Positions 1 through 9,599 of a DNA stretch of 39,154 nucleotides are shown here, in pieces. Made by a program: the position numbers and the translations under genes. The DNA comes from Rhodospirillales bacterium (lineage in GTDB: Bacteria > Pseudomonadota > Alphaproteobacteria > Rhodospirillales > Casp-alpha2). The stretch is taken from the NCBI GenBank assembly GCA_021775105.1, contig JAJFIJ010000247.1, positions 1 through 39,154 of the forward strand, read 5' to 3'. The first letter of the stretch is position 1. Each line of letters begins with the position of its first letter. The notes under the pieces were generated by a model that did no database searches, had not been told where the DNA came from, and saw only the letters and a list, made by a program, of their open reading frames with translations.

Positions 1-897
1 GTTGTCGAAAAGGTGCTGGTCGAAGAACGATCCGATATCAAGCGTGAATTCTATGCCGCAGTTCTGAATGACCCGGCATCCAAGGGTCCCGCCGTGATGT
101 TTTCAACGGAAGGCGGCATGGATATTGAAGAGATTGCGGTAAACACACCAGAAAAACTCCGAAAAGCGGAGGTCGATATCCGGACTGGTCTCAGTCAGGA
201 TCAGGCAGAGCAGCTTGTTAATGGTCTTGATCTGGATGGAGCTAATCAGGCCGTCGCAGATGTATTGATGAAACTCTATCAGGTGTATTGCGACAACGAT
301 GCGGAATTGCTGGAAATTAACCCCCTGATCCTGACAGGGAATGGAGATATTGTCGCGCTCGACTGCAAGTTCGTGATGGACGATTCTGCCATAAAACGTC
401 ACACCGAACTGGCCGAACAGGGTACGCCCGACAAACTGAGCGGGTTGGAAGCCAAGGGCGAAACCAACGGCATCAAGTACATCGAGCTTGAGGGTAATGT
501 TGCGGTCCTCGCCAATGGCGCCGGGTTGACGATGACGACGATGGATGTTGTTCGACACCATGGTGGCAGTCCTGCCGATTTTTGTGAAATCGGTGGCGAA
601 GCCTATACCAAGGGTAAAGTGGCGCTGGAGATGGTGCTGGAAAAACCCGGTGTTAAGAGTCTGGTCGTTAATTTCTGCGGTGCGTTTGCGCGCTGCGATG
701 TGATGATGGGCGGATTGTTGACAGCCTGGGAAGACCTGAAGCCGGACTTGCCGGTTTTCTTTTCCATTGCCGGAACCGGAGATGAGGAAGCCATTCGTAT
801 GTTGAAGGAACGTCTTGATATGGAGCCCTATCCGAATATGGATGCAGCGAGTAAAGCGGCTGTTGAAGCGGCCAACGCTGCGGGAGACAGAGTATGA
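1..897 (+). CDS. Succinate/malate-CoA ligase beta subunit-like (ATP-grasp), 5' truncated by the window edge
   Basis: Open from base 1. Motifs GGMDIEEIA, LLEINPLILT, NGAGLTMTTMDVV and VVNFCGAFARCD align with SucC/MtkA. Stop overlaps the next gene's start (ATGA). Confidence 0.9.
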   Translation, partial: VVEKVLVEERSDIKREFYAAVLNDPASKGPAVMFSTEGGMDIEEIAVNTPEKLRKAEVDIRTGLSQDQAEQLVNGLDLDGANQAVADVLMKLYQVYCDNDAELLEINPLILTGNGDIVALDCKFVMDDSAIKRHTELAEQGTPDKLSGLEAKGETNGIKYIELEGNVAVLANGAGLTMTTMDVVRHHGGSPADFCEIGGEAYTKGKVALEMVLEKPGVKSLVVNFCGAFARCDVMMGGLLTAWEDLKPDLPVFFSIAGTGDEEAIRMLKERLDMEPYPNMDAASKAAVEAANAAGDRV

Positions 898-1772
898 GGA
901 TTATTCGCAGACAGCATCGTGTATTGGTCCAGGGTATCACTGGCAAACAGGGGACATTCTGGACAGAACGTATGCAGGAGTACGGGACGACCATCGTCGG
1001 TGGCGTCAATCCTAAAAAGGCCGGTACAATACACTGCAATGTTCCGGTCTATGCATCGGCCAAAGACGCCATGGAGGCAGAAGGCGGGTTCGATGCATCG
1101 ATCCTGTTTATTCCGCCGCTGGGTGTCAAAGATGCGGCCATGGATGCGATCGAAGCTGGGGCTAAAGGGATTTGCATCCTGACTGAACATATCCCGGTTC
1201 AGGATGTCATGTATTTTATGGCTGCGGCCAGGGAACATGGAACCATGATCACCGGGCCGAATACGGCGGGCTCGGTCACAGTCGATGAGTGTTTCGTTGG
1301 CTTCATGCCGGCCTTCAATCAGCGTATTTTCAAGCGTGGCCGTGTTGGGGTGATGTCACGATCGGGTAGTCTCGGTACCTTATTGTGCCAGAACATCGTC
1401 AGTGCCGGGTTCGGTCAGTCTGCCTTCATTGGTATTGGTGGTGATCCGATTATCGGGACAACGACCAAAGATGCACTGGAAGCTCTTGACCGGTTCGAAG
1501 GCACGGATGCTGTTGTCATGGTCGGTGAAATCGGTGGTTCTATGGAAGAAGAAGCGGCCGAATATGCTATGACCATGGACAAGCCCGTGTTCGCCTTCAT
1601 CGCCGGTGGGGCTGCCCCTGCGGGCAAGAAAATGGGACACGCCGGGGCTATTGTCATGGGTGACAAAGGGACGTACAAATCCAAGAAGGTCGCGCTTGAG
1701 GGTGCGGGCGTAACAGTTCTGGACACGCCGTCTCATATAGGTGAGGCGCTGAAAGACGCCTTGAGTGGATGA
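894..1772 (+). CDS. Succinate-CoA ligase alpha subunit-like
   Basis: QGITGKQGTFW, GGVNPKKAG, SRSGSL, GIGGDPIIG, GEIGGSMEEEAA and the phospho-His motif GHAGAIV are SucD-like. Overlaps the beta subunit by 4 nt. Confidence 0.92.
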   Translation: MRIIRRQHRVLVQGITGKQGTFWTERMQEYGTTIVGGVNPKKAGTIHCNVPVYASAKDAMEAEGGFDASILFIPPLGVKDAAMDAIEAGAKGICILTEHIPVQDVMYFMAAAREHGTMITGPNTAGSVTVDECFVGFMPAFNQRIFKRGRVGVMSRSGSLGTLLCQNIVSAGFGQSAFIGIGGDPIIGTTTKDALEALDRFEGTDAVVMVGEIGGSMEEEAAEYAMTMDKPVFAFIAGGAAPAGKKMGHAGAIVMGDKGTYKSKKVALEGAGVTVLDTPSHIGEALKDALSG

Positions 1773-2970
1773 TCAAGAACCGAGTTTGACGGGCAACAAA
1801 AACCGCCGTGCCGTTCTGGGCGCTGGCGGTTTTACTCACTTTATCCACGATGGTTTCACCGACACCCTGTACGTTCTGCTGCCGCTATGGGCCGAAGCAT
1901 TCGGTCTCAGTCATACCCATGTCGGTGCACTGAAAATGGCGGCGTCCGGAACTCTTGCGGCCTTTCAGGTTCCCGCCGGGCTGCTGGCGGAAAAATTTGG
2001 CGAACGTCAGGTCCTGGTGCTTGGAACGTTGTTGACCGGAACCGGGTTCCTGCTGTTGGGATTGGCGGGTGGATTTGTCAGCCTGTTTCTCTGTCTGTTG
2101 GTTGTGGGATTGGGCTGTTCTACCCAACACCCGCTGGCATCCGCAGTAATTTCAAAGGCTTATGACAGTGGCGGGCGTCGGGCGGCGCTCGGAACTTATA
2201 ATTTCGCCGGTGACCTTGGTAAAGTGGCAGTTCCCGTATCTGTCGCGGCGGGAGCCGCTGCTTATGGCTGGCAAACCAGCGTCATGGTTTATGGCGGCAT
2301 CGGTATCGTTGCGGCAGTTATCATTTATGTATTGCTGAGCCGAATTAATATTGGTTCGGCGAAAACCAAAACTGGGAAAGATGGTGCCGCAGGAAAGCAA
2401 TCCCAGGGATGGGGGATCACCGATGTCAGGGGTTTTTCTGGTCTTTCCGCCATTGGCATGGTTGACAGCTCCGCCCGTCTCGCTTTTCTGACCTTTGTTC
2501 CGTTTCTGCTGATCAACAAAGGCGCCGCAATTGAGGCCATCGGCTTTGCGTTGGCGCTGATATTTGCCGGAGGAGCTGCGGGTAAGCTGATCTGCGGTCA
2601 TATTGCCGAGCGGGCAGGAATTCTACGCACTGTCGTGCTTACTGAAATTGCAACTGGCGGCGGATTGTTGTTGCTGATCAGTTTGCCGTTGGATGGCGCG
2701 ATGATCCTGTTGCCGTTTCTAGGCGTTGCTCTCAATGGAACATCGTCTGTACTTTACGGCACGGTTGGCGATTTTGTTGATTCCGAGCACCAATCCCGTG
2801 CTTTCGGTTTGTTCTATACGTTAGGCGTAGGTTCGGGTGCGATAGCACCGTTGATCTATGGCCTGATCAGTGATCACTGGGGTGTCGATATCACGTTAAC
2901 TATTTTGGCCTTAAGTGTATTTTTGATTTTGCCGCTATGTCTTATTCTTAAACCGAGGCTGATCCACTGA
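1765..2970 (+). CDS. MFS transporter (Fsr-like subfamily appearance)
   Basis: 401 aa, multiple hydrophobic helices; FTHFIHDGFTDTLYVLLPLW and TQHPLASAVIS resemble fosmidomycin-resistance-type MFS. Overlaps the preceding gene by 8 nt. Confidence 0.85.
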   Translation: MDDQEPSLTGNKNRRAVLGAGGFTHFIHDGFTDTLYVLLPLWAEAFGLSHTHVGALKMAASGTLAAFQVPAGLLAEKFGERQVLVLGTLLTGTGFLLLGLAGGFVSLFLCLLVVGLGCSTQHPLASAVISKAYDSGGRRAALGTYNFAGDLGKVAVPVSVAAGAAAYGWQTSVMVYGGIGIVAAVIIYVLLSRINIGSAKTKTGKDGAAGKQSQGWGITDVRGFSGLSAIGMVDSSARLAFLTFVPFLLINKGAAIEAIGFALALIFAGGAAGKLICGHIAERAGILRTVVLTEIATGGGLLLLISLPLDGAMILLPFLGVALNGTSSVLYGTVGDFVDSEHQSRAFGLFYTLGVGSGAIAPLIYGLISDHWGVDITLTILALSVFLILPLCLILKPRLIH

Positions 2971-3167
2971 ATGACTGAAAACTGTGTTGGCATTCTGCCG
3001 GAAGGCAAGGCTCTTAAGTCTTGCCCGAAAGTGGGCCATTCAAATGCTCCGTCAATCGAAGTTCGATGTCAATTTTGTCGAAGGTATTGATGATCCTGCC
3101 AGAGCAGGGAAGGCAATATGCGATTTTCATAAATTGCCCGTCAAAGCAGGAATTGCCTGATCTTCTC

Positions 3168-3920
3168 CTAAAACACCGCACGCCGGATCAGGTTCAGGCC
3201 GATAATGAAAAGCGCAATTAGCAGCACCTTGCGGAAGGTTTCCTGATCTATGTGTTTGCGAATGACTTCGCCAACCAAAATCCCTGCCATGCCTGGCAGA
3301 CAGGCATAGATGGATAGCGGAATGGTCTGCGCGTTGAGAATGCCGTTGGCCCAGTAGGACAGGGTCAACGGTATGGACCCCAAAAACCACACCAGACCGA
3401 CGACCCTGACCCAGATGTCTTTTGGCAACTTGAGTAGGACCAGATACATCATCATCGGCGGCCCCCAGATCGTCGATACACCACCAAGTATGCCGCCGAG
3501 TGTCCCAGCCAGCGGAGCAGCCCATTTCTGTGTTTTTGGACTTAAAGGTTCGACCGGGGGGCGGATAAAATTCGATAGAGTAAAGATCGTCACGCAGACA
3601 CCGAGAATGCCAAACAGGGCGTTGGGGTCGATATTGACGACGAAATGAGCGGTCAAGACGAGAAACACGATGAAGCAGATAATCATCGGCGCAAATTGTC
3701 TCAGCGGTGCAAACAGGTTTCCGGCGCGCACGGCCTGCCAGAGGTTGGTCACCAGAATGGGGGCAACAACAATCGCCAGCGCCACTGGCGCGGATACGAA
3801 ATTGACGACAATGGCAATGGTGACGATGGGCAAGCCGATGCCGCTGACGCCCTTGACGATACCGCCGACGAAGATGGCAGCGGAGATCACAGCGAGAGTT
3901 GGTGTGTCATACCCGAACAT
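3168..3920 (-). CDS. TauE/SafE family permease
   Basis: 250 aa, hydrophobic; GGIVKGVSGIGLPIVTIA and GTLGGILGGVSTIWGPPMMMYL are typical of the family. Confidence 0.88.
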   Translation of the reverse strand: MFGYDTPTLAVISAAIFVGGIVKGVSGIGLPIVTIAIVVNFVSAPVALAIVVAPILVTNLWQAVRAGNLFAPLRQFAPMIICFIVFLVLTAHFVVNIDPNALFGILGVCVTIFTLSNFIRPPVEPLSPKTQKWAAPLAGTLGGILGGVSTIWGPPMMMYLVLLKLPKDIWVRVVGLVWFLGSIPLTLSYWANGILNAQTIPLSIYACLPGMAGILVGEVIRKHIDQETFRKVLLIALFIIGLNLIRRAVF

Positions 3921-4055
3921 TTTTTACCCTATAGCAGGAAAAAATATAAGCCAATAAGCTATAGAGCTATATAGGACTTGAAGATATGATAGATTTCATG
4001 CAAAATCACTGCATTCACACGAGGCGACAGTATTCGTTTATTTGGGGAGCGGGCG

Positions 4056-4826
4056 TTGGAACTCGACAGGTTGGCGAAAACTTTGGGCGAAGAAAGCGCG
4101 ATTGGTGAAACGCGCGTGCCCAAATACGTGGTCCTGTCGGATCAGATCATCGGTGAAATTGAAGCCGGGAATTTGCGGCCTGGCGAACGCCTGCCCGGTG
4201 AGGCAGATATGGCCGCTGTCCTGCCCGCCAGTCTTGGCACCATCCAGAAAGCACTTTCGCGACTGGCCGATCAGGGAATGGTCGTGCGCCGCCATGGTAC
4301 GGGAACATTCGTATCTGACGGGCGCAGGCGGCTGATAGATCTCTGGCATTTCAGGTTTCTGGCGGACGACGACGAAACTTTGTTGCCGGTATTTGCGACT
4401 GTCGAAAACATTTCCCTGACGCGAACTGTCGGACCGTGGTCAAAATTTCTGGGTGAAGATGCAGATTATGTCTGTATCGAACGCCGGATCGATGTGAATG
4501 AAGAGTTCGACAGTTTCGCCCGATTCTTTGTTTCGGCCGAACAGTTTCCGGGGCTGGTCCAACTGGACCGCAACGCACTTGATAACGTCTCATTCCGAGC
4601 CTTTCTGAAGGCCCAGTATGGCGTCGCGACGCTGCGGGTCGCCGAACAGGTCGCGGCGGAAGCCATGCCGGATGATATTTGTGAGGTGATGGGACTGACA
4701 TCCCAACCTGTCGGGCTCGTCTATCACCTGCGCGGTTTTGGTTACAAGGATGCCCCTGTTTCTTATCAGGTTGTTTATATTCCGCCGAACTCCCGACGTC
4801 TGGAGTTCGGACCCGTCAGAAAATAA
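4056..4826 (+). CDS. GntR family transcriptional regulator with UTRA-like effector domain
   Basis: N-terminal wHTH: PKYVVLSDQIIGEIEAGNLRPGERLPGEADMAAVL...GTIQKALSRLADQGMVVRRHGTGTFV; the C-terminal half resembles UTRA. Confidence 0.9.
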   Translation: MELDRLAKTLGEESAIGETRVPKYVVLSDQIIGEIEAGNLRPGERLPGEADMAAVLPASLGTIQKALSRLADQGMVVRRHGTGTFVSDGRRRLIDLWHFRFLADDDETLLPVFATVENISLTRTVGPWSKFLGEDADYVCIERRIDVNEEFDSFARFFVSAEQFPGLVQLDRNALDNVSFRAFLKAQYGVATLRVAEQVAAEAMPDDICEVMGLTSQPVGLVYHLRGFGYKDAPVSYQVVYIPPNSRRLEFGPVRK

Positions 4827-4840
4827 TCAAGGACAGTTAC

Positions 4841-7084
4841 ATGCCACATTCCACCTATCTCCCACATCTTATGGGCTCGGCGACCGTATCCCCAACAGGA
4901 AGTTTTGAGGCCGGATCCTGGCAGGAGTTCACAGTCACTTATACGGCGGGAAAGTTCGGCATTGATGATTCCGGTTCAATCAAACTGGTTCACCGATTTG
5001 CCAGCGATATGGGGCGTCCGCAAATGGCCGATCCCAAGGCCGCTAATTATGTTTCGGTTGAGGCGTCAAACGGCGCGGTGCTGGCTGTTGATTTCGATGG
5101 CAAACAGAACATCCGCCCATGGGACAAAACCATTTATATCAAGGTCGTTCGGGGGTTTCTCAGGAAAGGCGACCAGATCGTTATGCGCCTTGGAGACCGG
5201 CGTCAGGGGAGTCCCGGTATCCGTGTCCAAACCTTCTGTGAGGATACTTTCGAATTTCGCATCATTGTTGATGCGATCGCCACCTATAACTATGTCGAAC
5301 TTCCCGAACAGCCTGTTGTCTCCATCGTTTCCGGTCCGCCGGTATTATGGAAAGCCATTTTACCGACAGAACGCAAAACGGGGACACTTTTTCGTCTTTG
5401 CCTGAAAGGGGAAGATCGCTGGGGCAATCCATCCGATCAATGCGACCAGACGTTCCGGCTTCAGACCAATATGCCCGTTGACGGGTTGCCCGAAACGGTG
5501 ACTTTCAGCAAAGGTGAATTCTCCATTATTCTACCTGATTTGAGCTGTGCCGCAGCAGGAGACCTGGTGATTAAGTTGCTGGACAGTGACAATCAGGTTG
5601 CTGCCCGTTCCAATCCGTTACGCCTTTCGGCATCTTGTGACCTGTTCCCGTATTGGGGTGATTTGCATGGTCAGTCAGAAGAAACCATCGGCACCAATTC
5701 GGCACGTGAATTTTTCGAGTTCGGGCGCGACAAGGCGTTTCTGGATGTCTGCTGTCATCAGGGTAACGATTTCCAGATCACTAAAGAATTCTGGGCGCAT
5801 CTGAATGAGCTGACGGCGGAGTTTAATATTGATGGCCAGTACATCAGTTACCCAGGGTATGAGTGGTCAGGCAACACCGGCATGGGCGGAGATCGCAATG
5901 TGCTGTTCATGGAAGAAGGTCGACAAATTCACCGCTCATCCCATGCGTTGATTGAAGATCTGTCCGATGAGGATACGGATTCTCACACGGCTGCCGAATT
6001 GTTCGAAGACATCAGGGACGAAGATTGCACGGTGTTTGCCCATATTGGCGGTCGGTATGCCGATATCAAAATGGCCCATGACGACAGACTGGAACGCGCC
6101 GTAGAAGTTCATTCCGCCTGGGGGACGTTTGAATGGTTGATCCATGATGCCTTTGAGCAAGGGTATCGTGTTGGCATTGTCTCGAATTCCGACGGTCATA
6201 AGGGACGTCCCGGTGCCAGTCATCCTGGTGCGACCAGCTTCGGCTCCTATGGTGGGTTGACCTGTATGTTGGCTTCTGACTTGACGCGCGCCGGAATTAT
6301 GGACTCACTCCGCCGTCGCCATCATTACGGAACCACCGGATGCCGCATGGTTCTTGATACCCGCGTTGTCTTCGACGACCCGGCTGAACGTTTCGCCGAA
6401 GACCCCAACCTCGGTCCAACATCATCTGAACAGGTAGCAGATGCGATGATGGGGGATATTGTCAAATGCAACGCCGGAGAAATCACGTTCAGAATTGACG
6501 CTCATGGGTCTGCCCCCATTGAACGTATTGAAATTCGCAATGGGCTCGACACCCTTGAAACCTATCGTCCGTTCACCAGATCCGAACTTGGTACTCGCAT
6601 TCGGGTGATATGGGAAGGATCGGAATACCGGGGCCGGGGTCGTGAGACCTACTGGAACGGGTTTGCCGAACTCGACGGGAACACATTTTCCAGATTATCC
6701 CCCATCAACCGTTACAATGTTGACCGACGATTTGAACAGACTGCAGATGGTCGCGTCGACTGGGAAGCATTGACCACGGGAGGCTTTGGCGGGTTTGATG
6801 CGTGGCTCGGGGATCGAGATAGCGGAACGCTGAAGATTGATACAGCGCTGGTTAAGGAAGAGATCAACGTCAGAGATATCGGACTGGAAGATCTGGGGTT
6901 TGAAAACGGTGGTATCAACCGCCGCATTCGGGTCTTCCGTATGCCGGATGTCAATCCACACCATCACGTTACACTTGAGCGCCGCTTGCCGGTTCTCGAG
7001 GGGCGCGATAATGCCTATTACGTCTGCATCGTTCAGGAAGACGGTCATTTCATCTGGTCGAGTCCGACCTACGTATTCAAGTAG
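4841..7084 (+). CDS. DUF3604 (PHP-like) domain protein, function unknown
   Basis: 747 aa; PYWGDLHGQSEE, HQGNDF, YPGYEWSG, AHIGGRY and VSNSDGHKGRPG resemble the DUF3604 metal-site pattern. 14 nt after the GntR gene. Confidence 0.85.
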   Translation: MPHSTYLPHLMGSATVSPTGSFEAGSWQEFTVTYTAGKFGIDDSGSIKLVHRFASDMGRPQMADPKAANYVSVEASNGAVLAVDFDGKQNIRPWDKTIYIKVVRGFLRKGDQIVMRLGDRRQGSPGIRVQTFCEDTFEFRIIVDAIATYNYVELPEQPVVSIVSGPPVLWKAILPTERKTGTLFRLCLKGEDRWGNPSDQCDQTFRLQTNMPVDGLPETVTFSKGEFSIILPDLSCAAAGDLVIKLLDSDNQVAARSNPLRLSASCDLFPYWGDLHGQSEETIGTNSAREFFEFGRDKAFLDVCCHQGNDFQITKEFWAHLNELTAEFNIDGQYISYPGYEWSGNTGMGGDRNVLFMEEGRQIHRSSHALIEDLSDEDTDSHTAAELFEDIRDEDCTVFAHIGGRYADIKMAHDDRLERAVEVHSAWGTFEWLIHDAFEQGYRVGIVSNSDGHKGRPGASHPGATSFGSYGGLTCMLASDLTRAGIMDSLRRRHHYGTTGCRMVLDTRVVFDDPAERFAEDPNLGPTSSEQVADAMMGDIVKCNAGEITFRIDAHGSAPIERIEIRNGLDTLETYRPFTRSELGTRIRVIWEGSEYRGRGRETYWNGFAELDGNTFSRLSPINRYNVDRRFEQTADGRVDWEALTTGGFGGFDAWLGDRDSGTLKIDTALVKEEINVRDIGLEDLGFENGGINRRIRVFRMPDVNPHHHVTLERRLPVLEGRDNAYYVCIVQEDGHFIWSSPTYVFK

Positions 7085-7096
7085 GGGAAGCCGGTA

Positions 7097-8344
7097 ATGA
7101 GATTGACGGACTATGAACAGGCGATGCTGGCAGGGGAATTTGGCGAACCCCGCCGTCGTGCATTATCTCAGCAGATCGAAATTGGAAATTTTTTTGACGC
7201 CGAGGATTTCGTTGAAGTTGCGCAGGCCCATATCATGGCCGACACCGAATCCCTTGGAGAGGCCGGAGTTGTTTTCCTTGAGGAACTGGCTGCGGGCTCG
7301 AAAGAAGAAACCTGCGTTCTGATTCCAACCATCACCGACCCGCGCGGTGCCGATTTTCAGGCCTACGAAAGAATCAATCACGATCCGGCCTATGTCGCGC
7401 TGGAACGTCGGGCCGTTGATGCCTTTCGTGCACTTGGCATTCTGATGACCGATACCTGCATCAACTATCAAACGGTGATGGCCCCGGTGCGCGGTGAACA
7501 TCTGGCAATGGGCGACACAGGCGTTGTGATCTATTCGAATTCGGTTCTGGGGGCCAGAACCAACTATGAAGGTGGCCCATCGGCGCTGGCATCAGCCATG
7601 ACCGGACGGACAGCGCGCTACGGATTTCACCTCGATCAGCACCGCCGGGGGACAACGCGTTTTGTTGTCTCGCGTCAACCCGAAGACTGGTGTGACTGGG
7701 GGATATTGGGCGGTATCGTCGGTCGTGCTATGGGATCATATTTCGAGGTGCCGGTCATTGAAGGGCTTGAGGGCACAGCGCCGACTTCTGATGATCTGAA
7801 ACACTTCGGCGCGGCGATGGCCAGCTTCGGTTCCTCCGCCCTGTTTCATATTCCCGGCGTAACTCCCGAAGCTCCCAATCTGGAATCGGTCTTTGAAGGT
7901 GCCTCGCCGGAGCCGACCGTTATCGAAGACACCGTAATTGATGCGTTCAAACAATCTTACGGGGCTTCTGACGACCGTCTGGATGTAGTTGTTTTTGCCG
8001 CCCCTCAGTTGTCATTAATGGAATTACAGCGCCTTGCCGGATTACTTGACGGCAAGCAGGTGAACGACGCGGTTACCTTGCTGGCGGCGACCAACCCTGA
8101 GAACAAGTTTGCCGCAGATCGTATGGGACTGACCGGAACCATTGAGCAAGCGGGAGGAATCCTGCTGGAGGGTGTGTGTTTCTATCAGATGCATGCCCGC
8201 GAACTGGGTGAGGCAAACGGCTGGACCCGATTGATGACCAACTCGGCGAAACTCTCCAACATTATTGGCGGATACGGTTACGAGCCGGTTCTGGCGGATA
8301 TGAAACGATGTGTCGAATCTGCTGTTGCCGGGAGGATTGTCTGA
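7097..8344 (+). CDS. Aconitase X large (catalytic) subunit-like protein
   Basis: YSNSVLGARTNYEGGPSALASAMTGRTARYGFH, LSLMELQRLAGLL and LMTNSAKLSNIIGGYG match the AcnX catalytic domain (former DUF521). Confidence 0.9.
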   Translation: MRLTDYEQAMLAGEFGEPRRRALSQQIEIGNFFDAEDFVEVAQAHIMADTESLGEAGVVFLEELAAGSKEETCVLIPTITDPRGADFQAYERINHDPAYVALERRAVDAFRALGILMTDTCINYQTVMAPVRGEHLAMGDTGVVIYSNSVLGARTNYEGGPSALASAMTGRTARYGFHLDQHRRGTTRFVVSRQPEDWCDWGILGGIVGRAMGSYFEVPVIEGLEGTAPTSDDLKHFGAAMASFGSSALFHIPGVTPEAPNLESVFEGASPEPTVIEDTVIDAFKQSYGASDDRLDVVVFAAPQLSLMELQRLAGLLDGKQVNDAVTLLAATNPENKFAADRMGLTGTIEQAGGILLEGVCFYQMHARELGEANGWTRLMTNSAKLSNIIGGYGYEPVLADMKRCVESAVAGRIV

Positions 8345-8763
8345 TGACGAATGTTGTCATTCAAGGTCATGTAGGCATGGGGAATCCCGTCAGTGGAAAA
8401 GCGCTGGTTGCCCATGATAATTTCAGTGCGCGCTATGATCTCGACCGCATCAAGGGTGTGTTTTCCCGCCCGGCTCATGCGCTTTATGGTGAGAGCTATG
8501 TGAATAAAATTCTGATCCTCAATATCGCCAAAGGTGGCGTCGCGACCGCCTGGATGCTTCATGAAATGATGTCGAGAGAGATGGCACCAAAAGCCCTGTT
8601 GCTGAATTATGCCAACCCGATTATCGCTCAAGGTGCAGCTTTTGCCGGATTCACGCTGCTTGACCGGTTTGAACACGACATTACCCAAACAGTTAAAACC
8701 GGTGATCAGGTTCACGTCGATCCGGCCAGTGGCATTGTCATGATCGGGAGTAATTCGGTATGA
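8344..8763 (+). CDS. Aconitase X small (swivel) subunit-like protein
   Basis: GKALVAHDNFSARYDLDRIKGVF... and VLNIAKGGVATAW-like region typical of the AcnX swivel domain (former DUF126). ATG overlaps the stop of the large subunit (TGATG). Confidence 0.88.
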   Translation: MTNVVIQGHVGMGNPVSGKALVAHDNFSARYDLDRIKGVFSRPAHALYGESYVNKILILNIAKGGVATAWMLHEMMSREMAPKALLLNYANPIIAQGAAFAGFTLLDRFEHDITQTVKTGDQVHVDPASGIVMIGSNSV

Positions 8764-9599
8764 GCCGGGGTATTGATCATCTTGTTCTTGCAGCCCGAGA
8801 CCTGTCGGAAGCCTGCGGCTTTTACGAGCGGTTGGGGTTCAAGCTGACGCCACAGGCTCAGCACCCGTTCGGCACTGGCAATCGGCTGGCCCAACTGAAA
8901 AATGACTTTCTGGAAATCCTGAGTGTTACCAGCCCAGAAGATCTGATTGAACACAGCGAAGGGTTTTTCAGCTTTGGTGCTCATAACCGCGATTATCTGG
9001 AACGTTGTGAAGGCATGTCGATGATCGCATTGAAAAGCGATGGTTGGGAAAAAGATCGTCAAACGTTTAAGGATGCAGGATTCGACCTGCCCAAGCCCTT
9101 TACGTTTTCAAGACTGGCCCGCCAACCGGACGGTGGTGACGTCAAGGTCGGGTTCGATTTGACCTTTGTTCCGGACGCCGGATTGCCGGACGCTGTGTTC
9201 TTTACCTGCGATCACCAGCATCAACCGGAATACTTCTACAAACCTGAATTTCAGAAGCATGCTAACGGCGCGCTTGCTGTTGATGAAGTGATTATGATGA
9301 GCAATGATCTGACCGGCACAAATGCTTATCTGTCACGGCTTTACGGAATTGAACAGCCGGTTTCGGTTTTAACGACGGCGCAGCTGGAAGACCGTTTCCC
9401 CGGTCATGAAACGATAGATATAAGTGGTGACGCGGTCTTCGCCGGATACCGGATCGGAGTACTTGATCTGGGACATACGCGATCCATTCTGGAATCCAAC
9501 GCGATTGATTATGCTGACAAGGAAAGCAGCATTTGGCTATACGCCTTTGGAACAATCATAGAATTTTCCGACCACTCGGCAAATGAGAGTATGAAATGA
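8760..9599 (+). CDS. VOC / glyoxalase-like domain protein
   Basis: N-terminus GIDHLVLAARDLSEACGFYERLGFKLTPQAQHPFGTGNRLAQL; overlaps both neighbours by 4 nt. Confidence 0.85.
   Translation: MSRGIDHLVLAARDLSEACGFYERLGFKLTPQAQHPFGTGNRLAQLKNDFLEILSVTSPEDLIEHSEGFFSFGAHNRDYLERCEGMSMIALKSDGWEKDRQTFKDAGFDLPKPFTFSRLARQPDGGDVKVGFDLTFVPDAGLPDAVFFTCDHQHQPEYFYKPEFQKHANGALAVDEVIMMSNDLTGTNAYLSRLYGIEQPVSVLTTAQLEDRFPGHETIDISGDAVFAGYRIGVLDLGHTRSILESNAIDYADKESSIWLYAFGTIIEFSDHSANESMK

Noticed and set aside
3001-3040. Hairpin GGCAAG...CTTGCC after the MFS gene as a terminator
   Set aside because: A six-bp stem is present but no T-tract follows; not enough to call.
3021-3221. 66-aa ORF between the MFS gene and the TauE/SafE gene
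   Set aside because: No recognisable domain; partly overlaps the end of the minus-strand permease gene.
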